Below, piece after piece: positions 1 through 11,900 of a stretch of DNA of 64,000 bases (its first letter is position 1; every line of letters begins with the position of its first letter). This DNA comes from Castanea sativa. Taxonomy: Eukaryota > Streptophyta > Magnoliopsida > Fagales > Fagaceae. The notes under the pieces are model-generated. The model saw only the letters and a program-made list of their open reading frames with translations. It ran no database searches and was not told the DNA's origin. Position numbers and translations under genes: made by a program. The DNA lies in contig NC_134017.1 in the NCBI RefSeq assembly GCF_040712315.1, positions 80,481,987 to 80,545,986 of the forward strand, in the 5' to 3' direction.

Positions 1-442
1 AAGGTATGTGTGACTGTTGTTGATCTGCATTTGGGTTCTTGATGGCATTTTTTCCTGTGACCCACCCACGTAGTTAGGGTTTGTAAAATTTTCTCAAAAT
101 TGGTGTTATGTTAAATATGCATTTTGCTATTTATATGTAGAATCAATTAGGATGTAGCTAATGTACTGCTATGGTTGTTTATATAATGCGTATACCTGAA
201 AGAATCAAGTTTATTTGTCAATAATTACACTTGTTTAGTGAACTGTGGGTAGTGTGGTCCCTATGAATTTGTTAGGAATCTGGTTTTGCATGTGCTATAT
301 GTAGTCCTTTGGCCGTGTGTTGTCTCTCAATAACAAAAAAAATTTTATGCGAAAACAAAATAGCACTATGTTTTGCTTGTTGTCTCTTTTGGCTTGTTGT
401 CATTTTCAGCATGTCAGTATGTAAACAAACTACTTATTTTAA
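1..442. other. AT-rich left edge, no gene recognised
   Basis: No coherent coding frame or RNA gene is visible. The stretch lies directly 5' of the MUDRA-like reading frame, so it is probably the 5' part of the same Mutator-like element, whose left terminal repeat would lie outside the window. Confidence 0.4.
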
Positions 443-1732
443 TTGCAAATGGTTGACTTTACATTTGACATTGAAATTCATGTTGGGGGATATTTTGTGG
501 AGGACCCAATCTTTCAATATGTGGGTGGGTCTGTACATACATTGACAAAGATTGACCCTGATAAGTTGAGTTTTTTTGAAATTCGAGATTTATGCCATCT
601 AGTTGGTGCTCCTAAAAAACACAATAGATATAGGTATTTACTTCCTAAAGGTGATATAGAGAATGATTTAAAGGCCATAGAATCAGATGCAGATGTGGTG
701 AATATGACTACCCTTCATAGGGTATGGCCAGCTAACAAAATCATAATCTATACTGACATAGATGTGGAGCTACTGGCAGTTAAGTATCTTGATGGAGGGG
801 GAGTGGCAAATGATGGTGTAGGTGGTGATGAAGGGGGAGTGGCAGATGATGGTGTGGGTGGTGGTGTAGGTGGTGATGGAGGGGTGGACGAAATAGATGT
901 GGAGAGTGATTATGAGGAAGAAGAAGATGATGAGAATGTTGAGGTTAATGATAGAGTTGAAGAACAAGATGTTGAGGTTGGTGTAAGGGTTTAAGAATAG
1001 AATGTTGAAGGAGATGATGATGATGATGATTGGCTATATGAAGGCCTAAAGGGGGATGACTTTAGTGATGACATATTTGCTGCTCCAAACTTAGCTCCAA
1101 AAGATTTTGCTTCAAAATCAAGTGATGCTCCCAATGCTGCTCTAGAATCTAGCAATGCACCCTATGTAGCCCTAGAATCAAGCACTGCACCCCATGCAGA
1201 CCCTGAGTGGGCTAAGCCAGCTCTTGAGGATGACCTGGTAAGTATGGATGGGTATGATGATAAGTAGGTACTTGAGCAGCTAGAGTTTAATGCTAAGAGT
1301 GACATGAGAAATGTTGTATTAAAGAAGGAGATGAAGTTTCCTAATGCAAAGGTGTTCAAAGCTGATTTGAGGGAGTATGTAATTTAAAAACCTATTAACA
1401 TCAAATTCAAGCTTAATGAGAGGACCAAGATATCAGTTCACTGTAAGAATGAGTGTGGGTGGAGATGTTATGCATCTCAAATAAGTGGAGAGCTAACATT
1501 TCAGATTAAGACCTTGACTGATGATTGTACTTGCCCCAAGTCTTTTTAAAAAAGCCAAGCAACATCAGCTTATGTTGCTAAGAGGTTCATTGAGGATTTT
1601 AGCAAAAATCCAAATTGGGAGCTGAGTGGTGTACACAACCATATGATGCAAAATTTATCTGTTGACCTAAGTGTAAACCAAGTGTATAGGTGAAAGAGAA
1701 AGGCAAAGGATTTGATCAATGGAGATGAGCAG
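443..1732 (+). pseudogene. Broken MUDRA-like transposase, N-terminal part
   Basis: One frame runs from the ATG at 443 to about 1732 but carries several in-frame stops (first at 992-994, then 998, about 1267, 1384, 1546 and 1691). The first 110 codons resemble the PB1-like domain that opens many plant MuDR transposases. A long Asp/Glu/Gly/Val-rich acidic linker follows. From about 1330 comes the MuDR DNA-binding region (FPNAKVFKADLREYV, then VHCKNECGWRCYAS, with a zinc-knuckle-like Cys pair). The match ends at a possible splice donor (GAGCAG then GTAACT). The DDE catalytic core and SWIM finger are missing: only about 450 bases separate this remnant from the next gene. It is a dead, internally deleted element. 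Assignment comes from recognised domain patterns, not a search. Confidence 0.8.
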
Positions 1733-2184
1733 GTAACTGTATGGAACATTATTTTTCCAAACCGGATTATATAGAAGTTTATTTATTTGCTACTACAGAT
1801 TGTATCCAAGTAGATTTTTCCAATATAAACTGTATGTAAGTTGTTATTGTGGAATGGTTGTTATGGTATGCGCAGGTTATTGATAATTGACCAGTTCTTC
1901 TTTCATTATATGCCTAGAGACTAGTGGCATGACCAATACTTCTTTCATTGAATGGTTGTTATGGTATGCACAAAACAATACTCAATAATTGACCAATTCT
2001 TTGTTCATTAACACACCGAAACATTACATCAGTAGGCTAGTGCCATAACTATGCCATAACTAGTTCAGGGCAACAACATTACAATGCAAATTCATTAACA
2101 CCATTCTTTACAATGCCATAACTATCTCTACTAACCAATTAACTACTTCAGGACAACAACCTCGGTCTCTTCACTCCAGAGAAC
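1733..2184. other. Non-coding spacer inside the Mutator-like element
   Basis: This lies between the 3' end of the MUDRA-like remnant and the stop of the convergent GRF ORF. No open frame is seen. Phrases such as 'ttctttcatt' and 'gaatggttgttatggtatg' recur, suggesting small internal duplications. The transposase core appears to have been deleted here. Confidence 0.45.
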
Positions 2185-2202
2185 TCAATTGAGCCAAAAC
2201 AG

Positions 2203-2236
<34 letters not shown>

Positions 2237-2697
2237 TAACAATAACAAAAGAATATCCATGACAAAATGCATGCAAACTTCCACACTCTCTGCTTCTCTT
2301 CAGCAAACATGACCTTTTCCTTAGCTTTTGCGCAGGCAATTCGAGCCTTTCTCTCCCTCTCCTTGGCTTTGGCTTCCTCTTCAAGAGCCTTTTCTGCCAT
2401 TTTCTTAGCTTCTTCTACCATTTCCAGAGCTGTCATTTCCCTTTCATTGGCAAGTTGGAGAGCACTTTGAAGCCTAAACATCCTCTCTAGAGCCAAAGAT
2501 GCAGTTTCATTCCCACGAGGGCAGTTTAGGTTATCAAGCCAAACAAAGAAAGGACAATTAGAACCAACCTTATAACGGCTACAACCCAAGAACCTCCTCC
2601 CAAAATTGTACAAACTCAGACTTGTTCTCAAAACACAAGTCTGCTCATTGCACATATTCCCACATGAACCTGAGAAATTACCACTTGATGAAGACAT
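2185..2697 (-). CDS. GRF-type zinc-finger protein in the Mutator-like element
   Basis: An uninterrupted 170-codon ORF with start at 2697. Residues about 12-55 carry a GRF-type zinc finger: early Cys residues, then NFGRRFLGCSRY and NCPFFVWLD, the hallmark GRRF-x-GC and C-x-F-x-W of the family. GRF fingers bind nucleic acid in larger proteins; small plant proteins of this type are often carried by Mutator-like elements and their role is not established. Residues about 75-135 are a charged Ala/Glu/Lys-rich predicted coiled coil. The tail is hydrophobic and ends in an 11-Val run encoded by an (AAC)n microsatellite, resembling a tail anchor. The gene is convergent with the MUDRA-like remnant, the position mudrB occupies in maize MuDR. 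Expression is unknown. Confidence 0.65.
2203..2236. repeat. (AAC)n microsatellite within the GRF ORF
   Basis: Uninterrupted AAC triplets. On the minus strand they encode the poly-valine run at the C-terminus of the GRF protein, so length changes would alter only the number of valines. Confidence 0.9.
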
Positions 2698-2989
2698 ATC
2701 AACAAAACACGATTCTTGGGAAGCCTAAATTTAGAGTTTCACACAGTAAGTTGGCACTTGAACAAAATCTGAAACCCTAAATCGAGAACAGAGACAAATT
2801 CCTTGATTTTCTTTACCGAAACTACCTTCCCTAGCTTCAATGTTGCTCAAGTTGTGTTTTCTCCGCCTTTAGACACTCCAAACCACAAAGAACACTACGA
2901 TCTCACTACAGGTCTCTCTCTCAAAATTTTTTTGAGTTTTGGGTGTTTTGATTCGCGTTTTGTTTGTTTTGGGGTTAACAGGTTTTTTA

Positions 2990-3123
2990 TAATGGCTGGG
3001 ACTGAGGTGGGTTATAGAAATTGACGGAAATATACCATAGGTGCGTTAAGTGATACTTTTCAAACCACGGGTAGGCAAAGTGATTTTCGCCCAAACCACA
3101 GGTGGGTTATGTGTAATTACCCC
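2990..3123 (-). repeat. Terminal inverted repeat of the Mutator-like element
   Basis: A long terminal repeat-like end reading inward from ggggtaattacacataac, then the paired phrases 'ccacctgtggtttgg' and 'ctacccgtggtttg'. It matches 23650-23784 in the duplicated block. The partner terminus would be left of the window, so the inverted pair cannot be checked here. Confidence 0.65.
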
Positions 3124-4442
3124 ATTAAAATATTATAAATGATAAGAAAATATCTATTTAAAATCTATAATAAATTGTGAAAAATATCATTTTATTTTTA
3201 GTAGTCTCCAAATACTTGAATTTCTCTAAATGTTTAGTCAAGATTATTAATTTTTATGCATTAATTTTTATTTATTTCATATTAATTAATTATTACGTCA
3301 ACACGGTCTGACCTCGGTTCGACCACAGTCCAACCTCAAAAACCTTGAACCTCTCTCTTTTACAGTTCTTTGAATGATCCAGGTTTCAAAACTATGATCA
3401 AAGAATGGCACCGCTTCCATGTATTTTTTTTTTCTCTCCAATCTCATTAAGACATTTTTTTTTCTAACATAAAACATTCATGCCAATCCCACCAAGGAGA
3501 TATTTAGTATTCATAATTTATTTTGATGTGATTAGTCACCTATTTCTAATATATTTTGTTGAAACATGAAATTTAAAAGCAAAATGTGGTTATATAAAAA
3601 AAATGTTCAAGCAAGATTTATGAAAGAATATAAGTTTTGGACAAATTTTTGGGACCAAAAATAAATATAAATAGTGCACCCAAAAATATAAAATGGGATT
3701 ATCTTGCTAAATGTATGACAACCAAATTCACTTAAAAAAGAAATTCAATACCCATTAATTAAAAAAAGTAATAATAATAACAAGATGAAAGGACGTGAGG
3801 CTGGCAAAGTAACCTCCTGCCACACATTCATTTAAATTACACTTGAAAAGAAGAAGAAGAAGAAGATTAGACAGGACATGTGGTTGAGTAACTCTTTGCC
3901 ACATGCACCACTCAAGTTTTTTGAAAAGCAAGAGTATCTGAAATTAGCCAAAATCCTCATTAGTCCGTGAAAGATGCTAGTGCAGTACTGTACTTTTCTT
4001 GTAGTTTTGGCCCATGAACTGATCAGTTGGAAAAAAAAAAAAGAAGGTGGGAACAGTTTCCCAATTTCTCTACAAATTAAAGAGGCTTCAACAAATTACA
4101 AGCAAGCAAGCATGCATAAAAGAAAAACACACAGCAAAAAAACAAAGAGAAAAGAAGAAGAGGAGAGACACGGACAAAGATAGAGAGCAATAAGTAGAGG
4201 AGGAGCATGTAGCATCAGCATTAGGTTGGGATTTTATTAGTCCCTTTCTTCTCTAAATCTCTATCCCTCCATCTTCCTCAAATCTAAATTTTTGTTTGTA
4301 AGCCAAATAGGGTCGAGTTTCACGAGGAATTCGAAACTCCATATATGAAGCTTTAGATACAAATCCTTAACTCATAGATCCTATTTGATAATTACCAAAT
4401 AAAAATTCTCTAAACGTTTTGGTTCAATGTTGTCTCAACTAG
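3124..4442. other. Non-coding AT-rich DNA in duplicated block A
   Basis: No gene found. The short ORFs are not conserved in frame in the second copy at 23785-25100. Features are poly-A/T runs and AAG-rich stretches such as 3850-3866. Confidence 0.5.
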
Positions 4443-4522
4443 AGTCCTTGACTCTAAATTAATGGAGACTTTGGCTCTACCAAACTAATGGAGTCCTTGA
4501 CTCTACCACATTTCAATGGAGT
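4443..4522. repeat. Minisatellite, left part (unit 'gagtccttgactctacca')
   Basis: Imperfect units of roughly 26-30 bases built on 'agtccttgactctaccaaa' and 'ttaatgg'. The array continues after the TRIM element at 5261-5480, so the TRIM inserted into an existing minisatellite. Confidence 0.75.
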
Positions 4523-4527
4523 CCTTG

Positions 4528-5260
4528 TGTAATGACCTTGCCCCCCAACTACGTAGATATTGTCTACTTTGGGCCCATACCCCTCACGGTTTTGTTCTCC
4601 CCCAAAGCACACAACAATGGGGGAAAAGACCTATACACATTAAAGGGAGGTCATTCCTTATAAGCACATCTCAATGTGCTTCCCTAGGTGATATGGAATT
4701 CCATAGAAAGCAAGACCCCCCCCCTTTTAGGTCACTACAATCCACCCCCTTACGAGCACAAGCATCCTTGCGTGTGGGGCCTACACTTCCGGCTAGGACA
4801 TGGCTCTAATACCATTTGTAATGACCTCGCCCCCAATTATGTAGATATTGTCCGCTTTGGGGCCCATAACCCTCAAGGTTTTGTTCTCCCCCAAAGCACA
4901 CATTAAAAGGGAGTGCATTCCCTATAAGCACATCTCCATGTGCTTTCCTAGGCGATGTGGGATTCCATGAAATGCAAGACCCCCCTTTTCGGTCACTACA
5001 ATCCACCCCCTTATGGGCACACACATCCTTGCATGTAGGGCCTACTCTTCCAGCTAGGGGATGGTTCTGATACCATTTGTAATGACCTCACCCCCAACTA
5101 TGTAGATATTGTCTACTTTGGGGCCCATACCCCTCAAGGTTTTGTTCTCCCCCAAAGCACACATTAAAGGGAGGTCATTCCTTATAAGCATATCTTCATG
5201 TGCTTCCCTAAACGATGTGGGATTCTATGGAATGCAAGACCCTCATTTTGGGTCACTACA
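4528..5260 (-). mobile_element. TRIM retrotransposon array: three LTRs, two internal regions
   Basis: Three copies of a roughly 185-212-base LTR (4528-4739, 4817-5001, 5078-5260) are separated by two internal segments of 76-77 bases. Read on the minus strand, each LTR starts TGTAGTGACC and ends GGTCATTACA. It is followed by AATGGTATTAGAGCC, a match to the initiator-Met-tRNA primer site. The next LTR is preceded by a purine tract (AAGGGGGTGGAT). A 5-base target duplication flanks the whole array (ccttg at 4523-4527, cctta at 5261-5265). There is no coding capacity. This is the structure of terminal-repeat retrotransposons in miniature, here as an LTR-internal-LTR-internal-LTR multimer. Confidence 0.85.
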
Positions 5261-5265
5261 CCTTA

Positions 5266-5480
5266 ACTCTACCAAAATCAATGGTTCTTGACTCTACCAA
5301 ATTAATAGAGTCCTTGACTCACCAAATATTAATGGAGTCCTTGACTCTACCACAAAATTAATGGAGTCCTTAACTCTACCAAATCTTAATGGAGTACTTG
5401 ACTCTACCAAATTAATGGAATTATTAACTCTATCAAATCTTAAACAAGTTGGAATTCGTAACTCCACCAATTTAAAATAA
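5266..5480. repeat. Minisatellite, right part
   Basis: Continuation of the 'agtccttgactctaccaaattaatgg' array, more diverged towards the right. The same array stands at 25922-26100. Confidence 0.75.
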
Positions 5481-6701
5481 AAATGCTTCAATGGAGTCTT
5501 TAACAACCAAAATTATTTTAAATAAAGTGGGGATTCTAATTCCTTCAAATTCCAACATGACTAATTCTTTGGGATTCCTAATTTCTTTATAAAAAATTGA
5601 GTTTCTAATTCCAGAAATGAAATGACTATAAAATTGATTTGAGAAAATTTTCCAATTCCCTACTCCTAAAACATGTTCATAAAAATAAAATTGCTTCAAA
5701 TAAGTTTTTTTCCCTTAATTAAATTTAGGAACCTCAATCAAAATAGCAATAAAATTCCTACAAAGAAGCAAATGAAAGAAATGGAAAATTGCTTGAACAT
5801 TCAACTTCTCAAAGAGAAAATCCTTGGTTCAACTTCTATAAAAACATGGACCTTGATTTATCCTTGAGATTAAAATCAACTATCTCACCCAAAGATGAAA
5901 TTAAGTTGATGCTTAATTAAACATCAAGTATTTGACTTAAATGTCCATTATTTAAATTGGGCAAAATCATATTTGAAGATTTTAAATCTAAAACCTCAAA
6001 ATAAGAACTACGAATTGGCTTAATCCATGTCAAGGGTATGTAACTAGGCAACTTAAATAAATTATTAGGTGCAGCCACAAATAAATAAAAACACAGATTC
6101 CCTCAAACATGAAAATAAATAAATTTATGTGCAAAGACAATGTAGTTGGAATTAGAGGGTCTTCCCTTAAAACAAGGGATTGTAATTAAGATATATATAT
6201 ATCTTCTACAAAATAAGAAAAATAGACCAAAATTTCTTTGAATCTTATTTTTCAATAGTTTTTAGTGTGTTTGGATTAAGATTTTGTTAATTTGTTAAAA
6301 GTGGAATAAATATATATAATCACATATATCATAAAGTTGAAGTACAATTTTAGAATTCAAATCAAATCAAAATTCATAATTGTAGTCTAATTTAATTCTA
6401 TCTGTCCAATTAATTTTAAAATTTTTTGTGCCGAGTGACTTCCATTCATAATGCTCAGTGTGGAAATTGAGATGAATATTTCATCATTATAATTATTGTA
6501 TGTTTCAGTCTGTAAGTGCGTGTTACATGCTAGTACAATATAATATTGGAGGGCTTACTCTCATTTTATTTAGGTGGCCATTATAAACTTATATGCAAAC
6601 ACTAATAGCTACTAAAGAAAGATAAAGTACCGGTGGGTAAGACAAAAAAGTAAATGGTACATAATGGTAAAAGAATTAAGAACTCGCTACGCCACTCATA
6701 G
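5481..6701. other. 3' flank of OSC copy 1, no gene
   Basis: AT-rich DNA without a supported gene. Bases 6191-6590 match 29479-29874 and, more loosely, 57239-57505, the 3' flanks of the other two OSC copies. The stretch next to 6701 should contain the 3' UTR and polyadenylation signals of copy 1, which I could not place precisely. Confidence 0.55.
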
Positions 6702-8875
6702 CTATATAGTTTTGGATGGCAATGGAACATGCTTGCGGTATTCTCCAAGAGCCCACAAGGGGAAAACATTTCTATATGCTGAATAGTGCAACATGCAGTT
6801 TTTCAAGTAGACTCCTGTGGTTTCCTGCCACAACAAAGTAATTAATGATTAATTACAAATGATTTGATGTAAAATTATTAGTCAAGGGAAAAAACAATGT
6901 TCCATAATGGAAGAATGATATCTATGTCTTGTCAATTTACATATGTTTATTTGATATTTGAAGTTATGTTAAACAAAGACACCTGTTGAGGAAAATCGCC
7001 ATTTTCCAATTGGGAATTGATTATCAACTTCGTTGCGCGATGAAGAGGTGTCGGGTCTCTTTCAGCCTATTACAAATAAAATTTTATTCTTAGAATTATT
7101 CAAGAAAAACATACAATAACACGATATATTTGTTTTTAAACCATAAACCAACCTGTTTGGTATGAATAAGACCCATCATTGCCCATGCAGTTTGTACCAA
7201 ATTTGATCGATTTCCTTCGAGAGGTATATATATCTATGACCAAGCATAGAGAATTTGCTATTTTAATTTTCATGGAAGAATCTATACAACATCTACAAAA
7301 TCTCATTTAAAACAAGAATAGATATAAATTTCTTTAAATTGAATCATTGATCTACAAAAACACATTGAACCAAATTGATGTAACGAAAGATATTAAATAT
7401 GAAAAGATAAAGAATTTAGAGGCTTAAAGCAAAATCCATGGTTCAACACTACCTTTTCTGGGCATGAAAGATGACTCTCCGACCATCCACCATCATCTTT
7501 TTGGGTTCTGAGTAAAAACTCAACAGCTTTTCGTATAGCAAGACAATTGTCGTAAGTCTTGCCCACTGCAACTAATGCTCCAAGGGCAAACCATGTACCA
7601 TAAATAAAACAAATTCCCCAATTTCCATACCTACGACAAAGTCTCATCTTGTAATTGATTTGTATTACATCTATATATAAAACTATGATAACAATAATAG
7701 TAAGCAAATGTTTCAAATTTGTCATGTAATTTATCTGACCATAAGAACAATAATAATATGATGTCAATGCACTTTTGATACTACATTTTGGGCTGATTTT
7801 TGTTTTTGTCCCTACTTTTTAGTTCTTGATTATGAAAAACCATGTCTATTTTAATCTCCGCTGTCAACCCACTAACAAAAAATTCATATGTAGCAAACAA
7901 AGCACACTATTGGCATGTTAAATGCTGTTGTGGCTAATAAAATAATAAAAATAAAAAATTTATTTGATTATTAAAAAATGCCACATCAACATTTAAATAA
8001 ATAAAGAATTACAAAAAAAATTAATTCTCAATTTCAATTTAAACTTAAAAAATTAAAAAAACAAGAACTAAAAAATCTTTTTCTACTTTAAAGATTGAGG
8101 ATGACAAGACTTCCAAAGACTATCAAAGAATAGATACAAAGTACTGCCATTATATTCATACGCCCCACTGCAATATATATTGCTGACGTAGTCAATTTTC
8201 TTTTAAAGATCTACCACACAGTGAAAGCATGTCTTAGTATCGCTAATGAAACCAAACAAATTTCCATCGTGGAACTTCAGATTTTATATTCAAATGGTAT
8301 TTCGTAGGGACCAAAATGAGAAATCTAAAAGTACATTTATGGCTAATAATATTGAGTAAACTAGCACATGAACATACCAAGACCCATCAGGCATTTGTAT
8401 GTCTAAAATGTATTTGACTGCTTTTTGAATGGAATTCTCAGTCTCCTTTTTCCTGTGGTCAGGGTGCAACCTCTTAAACAAACATAAAGCTTGGATTGAT
8501 GATGCAGTGCACTCGACATACTCATGCTCAACAACAATACCCTCGAAGAATTCTGTGGGATTAAGCCACTAGAAGAGAAAAAATGGTAATAAATTTTCCA
8601 CTGATATATGATAATTAAGATTGAATATATCTGCATAAATTTCAAATGAACATTTCAACGACACTTTAATACGTTAAGGTACTAACTTCTAACCACTCTT
8701 GAGCTCCTGCGGGCTCCCAAGCTGATAAACCTCCATTCTTACTCTGTATTATTAACATGAGAGTAATGATTAAATATGTAAAGAAACAAGCCACCACAAA
8801 AAAAAAAAAAAAAAAGCAAAACAAAGAAAAATTAACAAAGTTGCTTTGTAGTTAGTTCAAAAGATGATGAGGGCT

Positions 8876-8925
<50 letters not shown>

Positions 8926-11900
8926 AACAATTTTGGTTTTTTAAGAAGAATATTCTTAGATAACAAATCTCTCTAGATTTGAACAAGTAATTTTCGGCAC
9001 TTTTAGATCCATCTATAACAATGGTAGCTTGTATTACCTATTAATATTCATGCCTACGCATGCAAAATAAGCAAACATAAATATACAACACTATGTTAGA
9101 CTAATGGTTAGATGATTAGCTCACCAATTCATAATTGTTTTAAGATTTTAGGAAGAGTAGTAATTTTTAATGATATTATAGCAATTAGACAATGGTAACA
9201 ATTAACTCCCATTAATTAACAATGGTAAAATCAATAAAATTCGTCTCTTCCTAAGGGCATATGTTTTTGCTACAAGTGGTAATTTATCATTCTATGAAAA
9301 GCTAATCCTCACCTGTAAATAAAGTAGGATATTTACAGCATCAAAAAAGCGCTCAGGTTCCATTTTCTCACCAACAACTTCAGATGGCATCATTGAAAAA
9401 AGCAAGCAGCACTGTGAAGTAAAGGAGAATTTGGTCACATGGTGATTATGGACAAGTAGCAACAGTAGAATTTGAAGAAGTATTAAACAGAGTTATTTAC
9501 CTTCAAACATTCTGCAGTGCAATCAGAAACTTGTAATCCATTATCTTGATCAGAGAAAGGCCATGATCCTTTAGAAATGTGACGATGCATTTTTCTAAAG
9601 TCTCCGTAAGGATTGTCTCTAACCTTTAGATTGTTTAAGGGGAACACAATAACTCCAAATGACATATTGATAGTGACTTTCCTAAGCAAAAATGTAGACT
9701 TTTATGATTTAAGAATTGAAAATCAAACCTGGGATCTTTTTATGAACTCATGCCCTTTCTTCAATACTGGTCCAATTTCATTAGTGAGATCACTAGCTAA
9801 AAGAGCTTGAATACTAAAACCCACATCCCATGATTGACTACCAAAACTCTACACACAAATTGCATATATCAAAGTCAACAATTCATGCAAATGGATAGGT
9901 AAAAAGTTCTGCAATTGTTTTGCATAAAATGTCTACTAACATGTGCCTTGATTCCATCTTCAGCGACCCATATGAATTCTTTCACCCTAGCAACATGCTT
10001 CTTAAAAGAATCCCCATCTGGATCATCAACCCAACAAGCAAGCATACACAACACCTGTTCAATGTAAATGGCATTAGAAGGAATATTATATAGCCTAAAT
10101 TAACCATGCCTATGGCTTTTCTAGAGCATTGTAGAATCACATTACCTTTTCCACAGCCCCAATGGTAATGTATCTAGTGACTTCATCTCCATAGTGAATG
10201 AGCTTCATTGCTGCTTGAAGAGCTTTTTCTCTAACCAATTTATTTAAAGGCCAACGAGTGAGAAGAGGCTCAGTTAATATGTATAGGCTATCCCAAAGTA
10301 GATCTTGTATCAAAGGATGCGGATAGTAGATATCCTCCTGTAGTAATTGGTTTCCATAATCAATGCATTAGCAAAATAATAATAATTTCCACAATCAATG
10401 CATTCGCAAAAAAGAATAAAAATAAAAATAATTCCACAATCAATGCATTGAAAGATATATTTAAAAGACTATATGGTATATGTCATTCCACAATTATCAA
10501 CCATGAAGGTTGTTGGAATATTGACGTGTGAGTGACATGGTTAGCAAAATATTAAATTTCTAGATTGGATACTAATAACAAGAATGAGTGGTTAATGATA
10601 CATAATTGAGTCCAAACCTACAAGCTTAAACTTTTGGGTTATGTTATGTCCTTCTATGTTATATTAACCCTTCAATTGGAGTCTTCTCATGGTGTTATCT
10701 CCTCATCAAAGGTAAACTCACCTTTGCGCATTGATGACGTGCTTTGGCCCAATTAACTTCATTGTAAGGTTGAGTGTAAAGTTCCTCCCTTAATTGAAGA
10801 ATAAGAGGTGTGATTGGCCCAACAAACCTTCTCCCATATAAGTATGAAAAAGGCAAGTACACCGCCCGACAATAGATCCACATCTTGGCTGCATTTTGGG
10901 CACCAAAAAATTGATATGTTATAATTAGAATTTGGTGCATTAAAAAGAATGTTAAACCTCTATAGTGACAAAGGCATCAAACAAATGTACTAACTCTGAT
11001 TCAACAGTGACTTAACTGATCTTAGAAAGGTTCCACATGCAATAATGATTTAAAAAGCACTAGTGTATAAACCTGGATACATGGGAAGAAATGGAGGAAG
11101 AAGCCAAAATTCTGGAGGCATTGGGTTGCTTCCAGCCCATTCAAACACACCAAGTATCTACAGTTTACAGGACATTGTATACTAGTGTTAATTATCAACA
11201 AAAAGTCATAATGCATGGTGAGTACTTGAAACCAAATTGTGAAAGAAATATGATTATATTTTAATTTAAAATATAAATTATTTTTAGTATTTAACTCTAA
11301 TTTGATGTTAATCTCCACAAATAAATAGTCATACCGAAAGCCAAGACTTTCCCCAAGAAGATATGTGTGTTGCACCACCACGATCAAGGATCCATTTTCT
11401 TGCTCTTGTACAAGCATTGTCCTGACCACCATCAGGTCCTTCCCCAAGTATTCGCATACAAATGTAGCTGAGAATTGTGCAAAACATGATGCTGTGGCCT
11501 CCTATGTACAATCCCCATCCACCATCTTCATTCTAAAATGTGATAAAGTTATAGCATAATTACTAGACATGATGTTTGAAGTTTAAACTAAAAAATAAAT
11601 AAATAAAAAATGACAAATGACAAATTTTGCAAAATCTCTATTCTCATTGATTCAGTTAATATTTTACACTTTCAAGAATATATACCTGATGATTGTATAT
11701 GTAACGAAGAATTTCTTTTTTATACTCAGCTGGAAAGACAGTATTAATATGTCCTGTAATGTAAAAACATAAAACCTGCATTTTTTGGATCAAATACAAG
11801 AAAAATAGTAGTTATATCGAGCTGGGAAGACAGTATTAATATGTCCTGTAATGTAAAAACATAAAACCTACATTTTTTGGATCAAATACAAGTAAACTAG

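Larger units (their letters stand above)
2719..6190. repeat. Duplicated block, copy A (pairs with 23372-26805)
   Basis: Base-by-base reading shows the same sequence at both places, with scattered substitutions and small indels. It begins just upstream of the GRF start codon (aaatttagagtttcac) and runs through the Mutator terminal repeat, a non-coding stretch, the TRIM array and the minisatellite, to 'gtaattaaga'. Copy A continues straight into the OSC copy-1 3' flank; copy B continues into unrelated DNA. No gene lies inside. Confidence 0.9.

Noticed and set aside
3974..4183. Lys-rich ORF of 69 codons on the plus strand, with a counterpart at 24642-24917
   Set aside because: The two copies differ by frame-changing indels and end differently, so there is no protein-level conservation. 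It reflects A-rich DNA.
4801..4816. Phrase 'ggctctaatacca' taken at first for a tRNA fragment
   Set aside because: It is the reverse of a Met-tRNA primer-binding site inside TRIM and LTR elements. No cloverleaf can be formed; no tRNA gene was found.
4528..5260. CRISPR-like regular repeats
   Set aside because: The repeats are 185-212 bases with 76-77-base spacers of the same sequence: LTRs, not a CRISPR array, and the DNA is plant.
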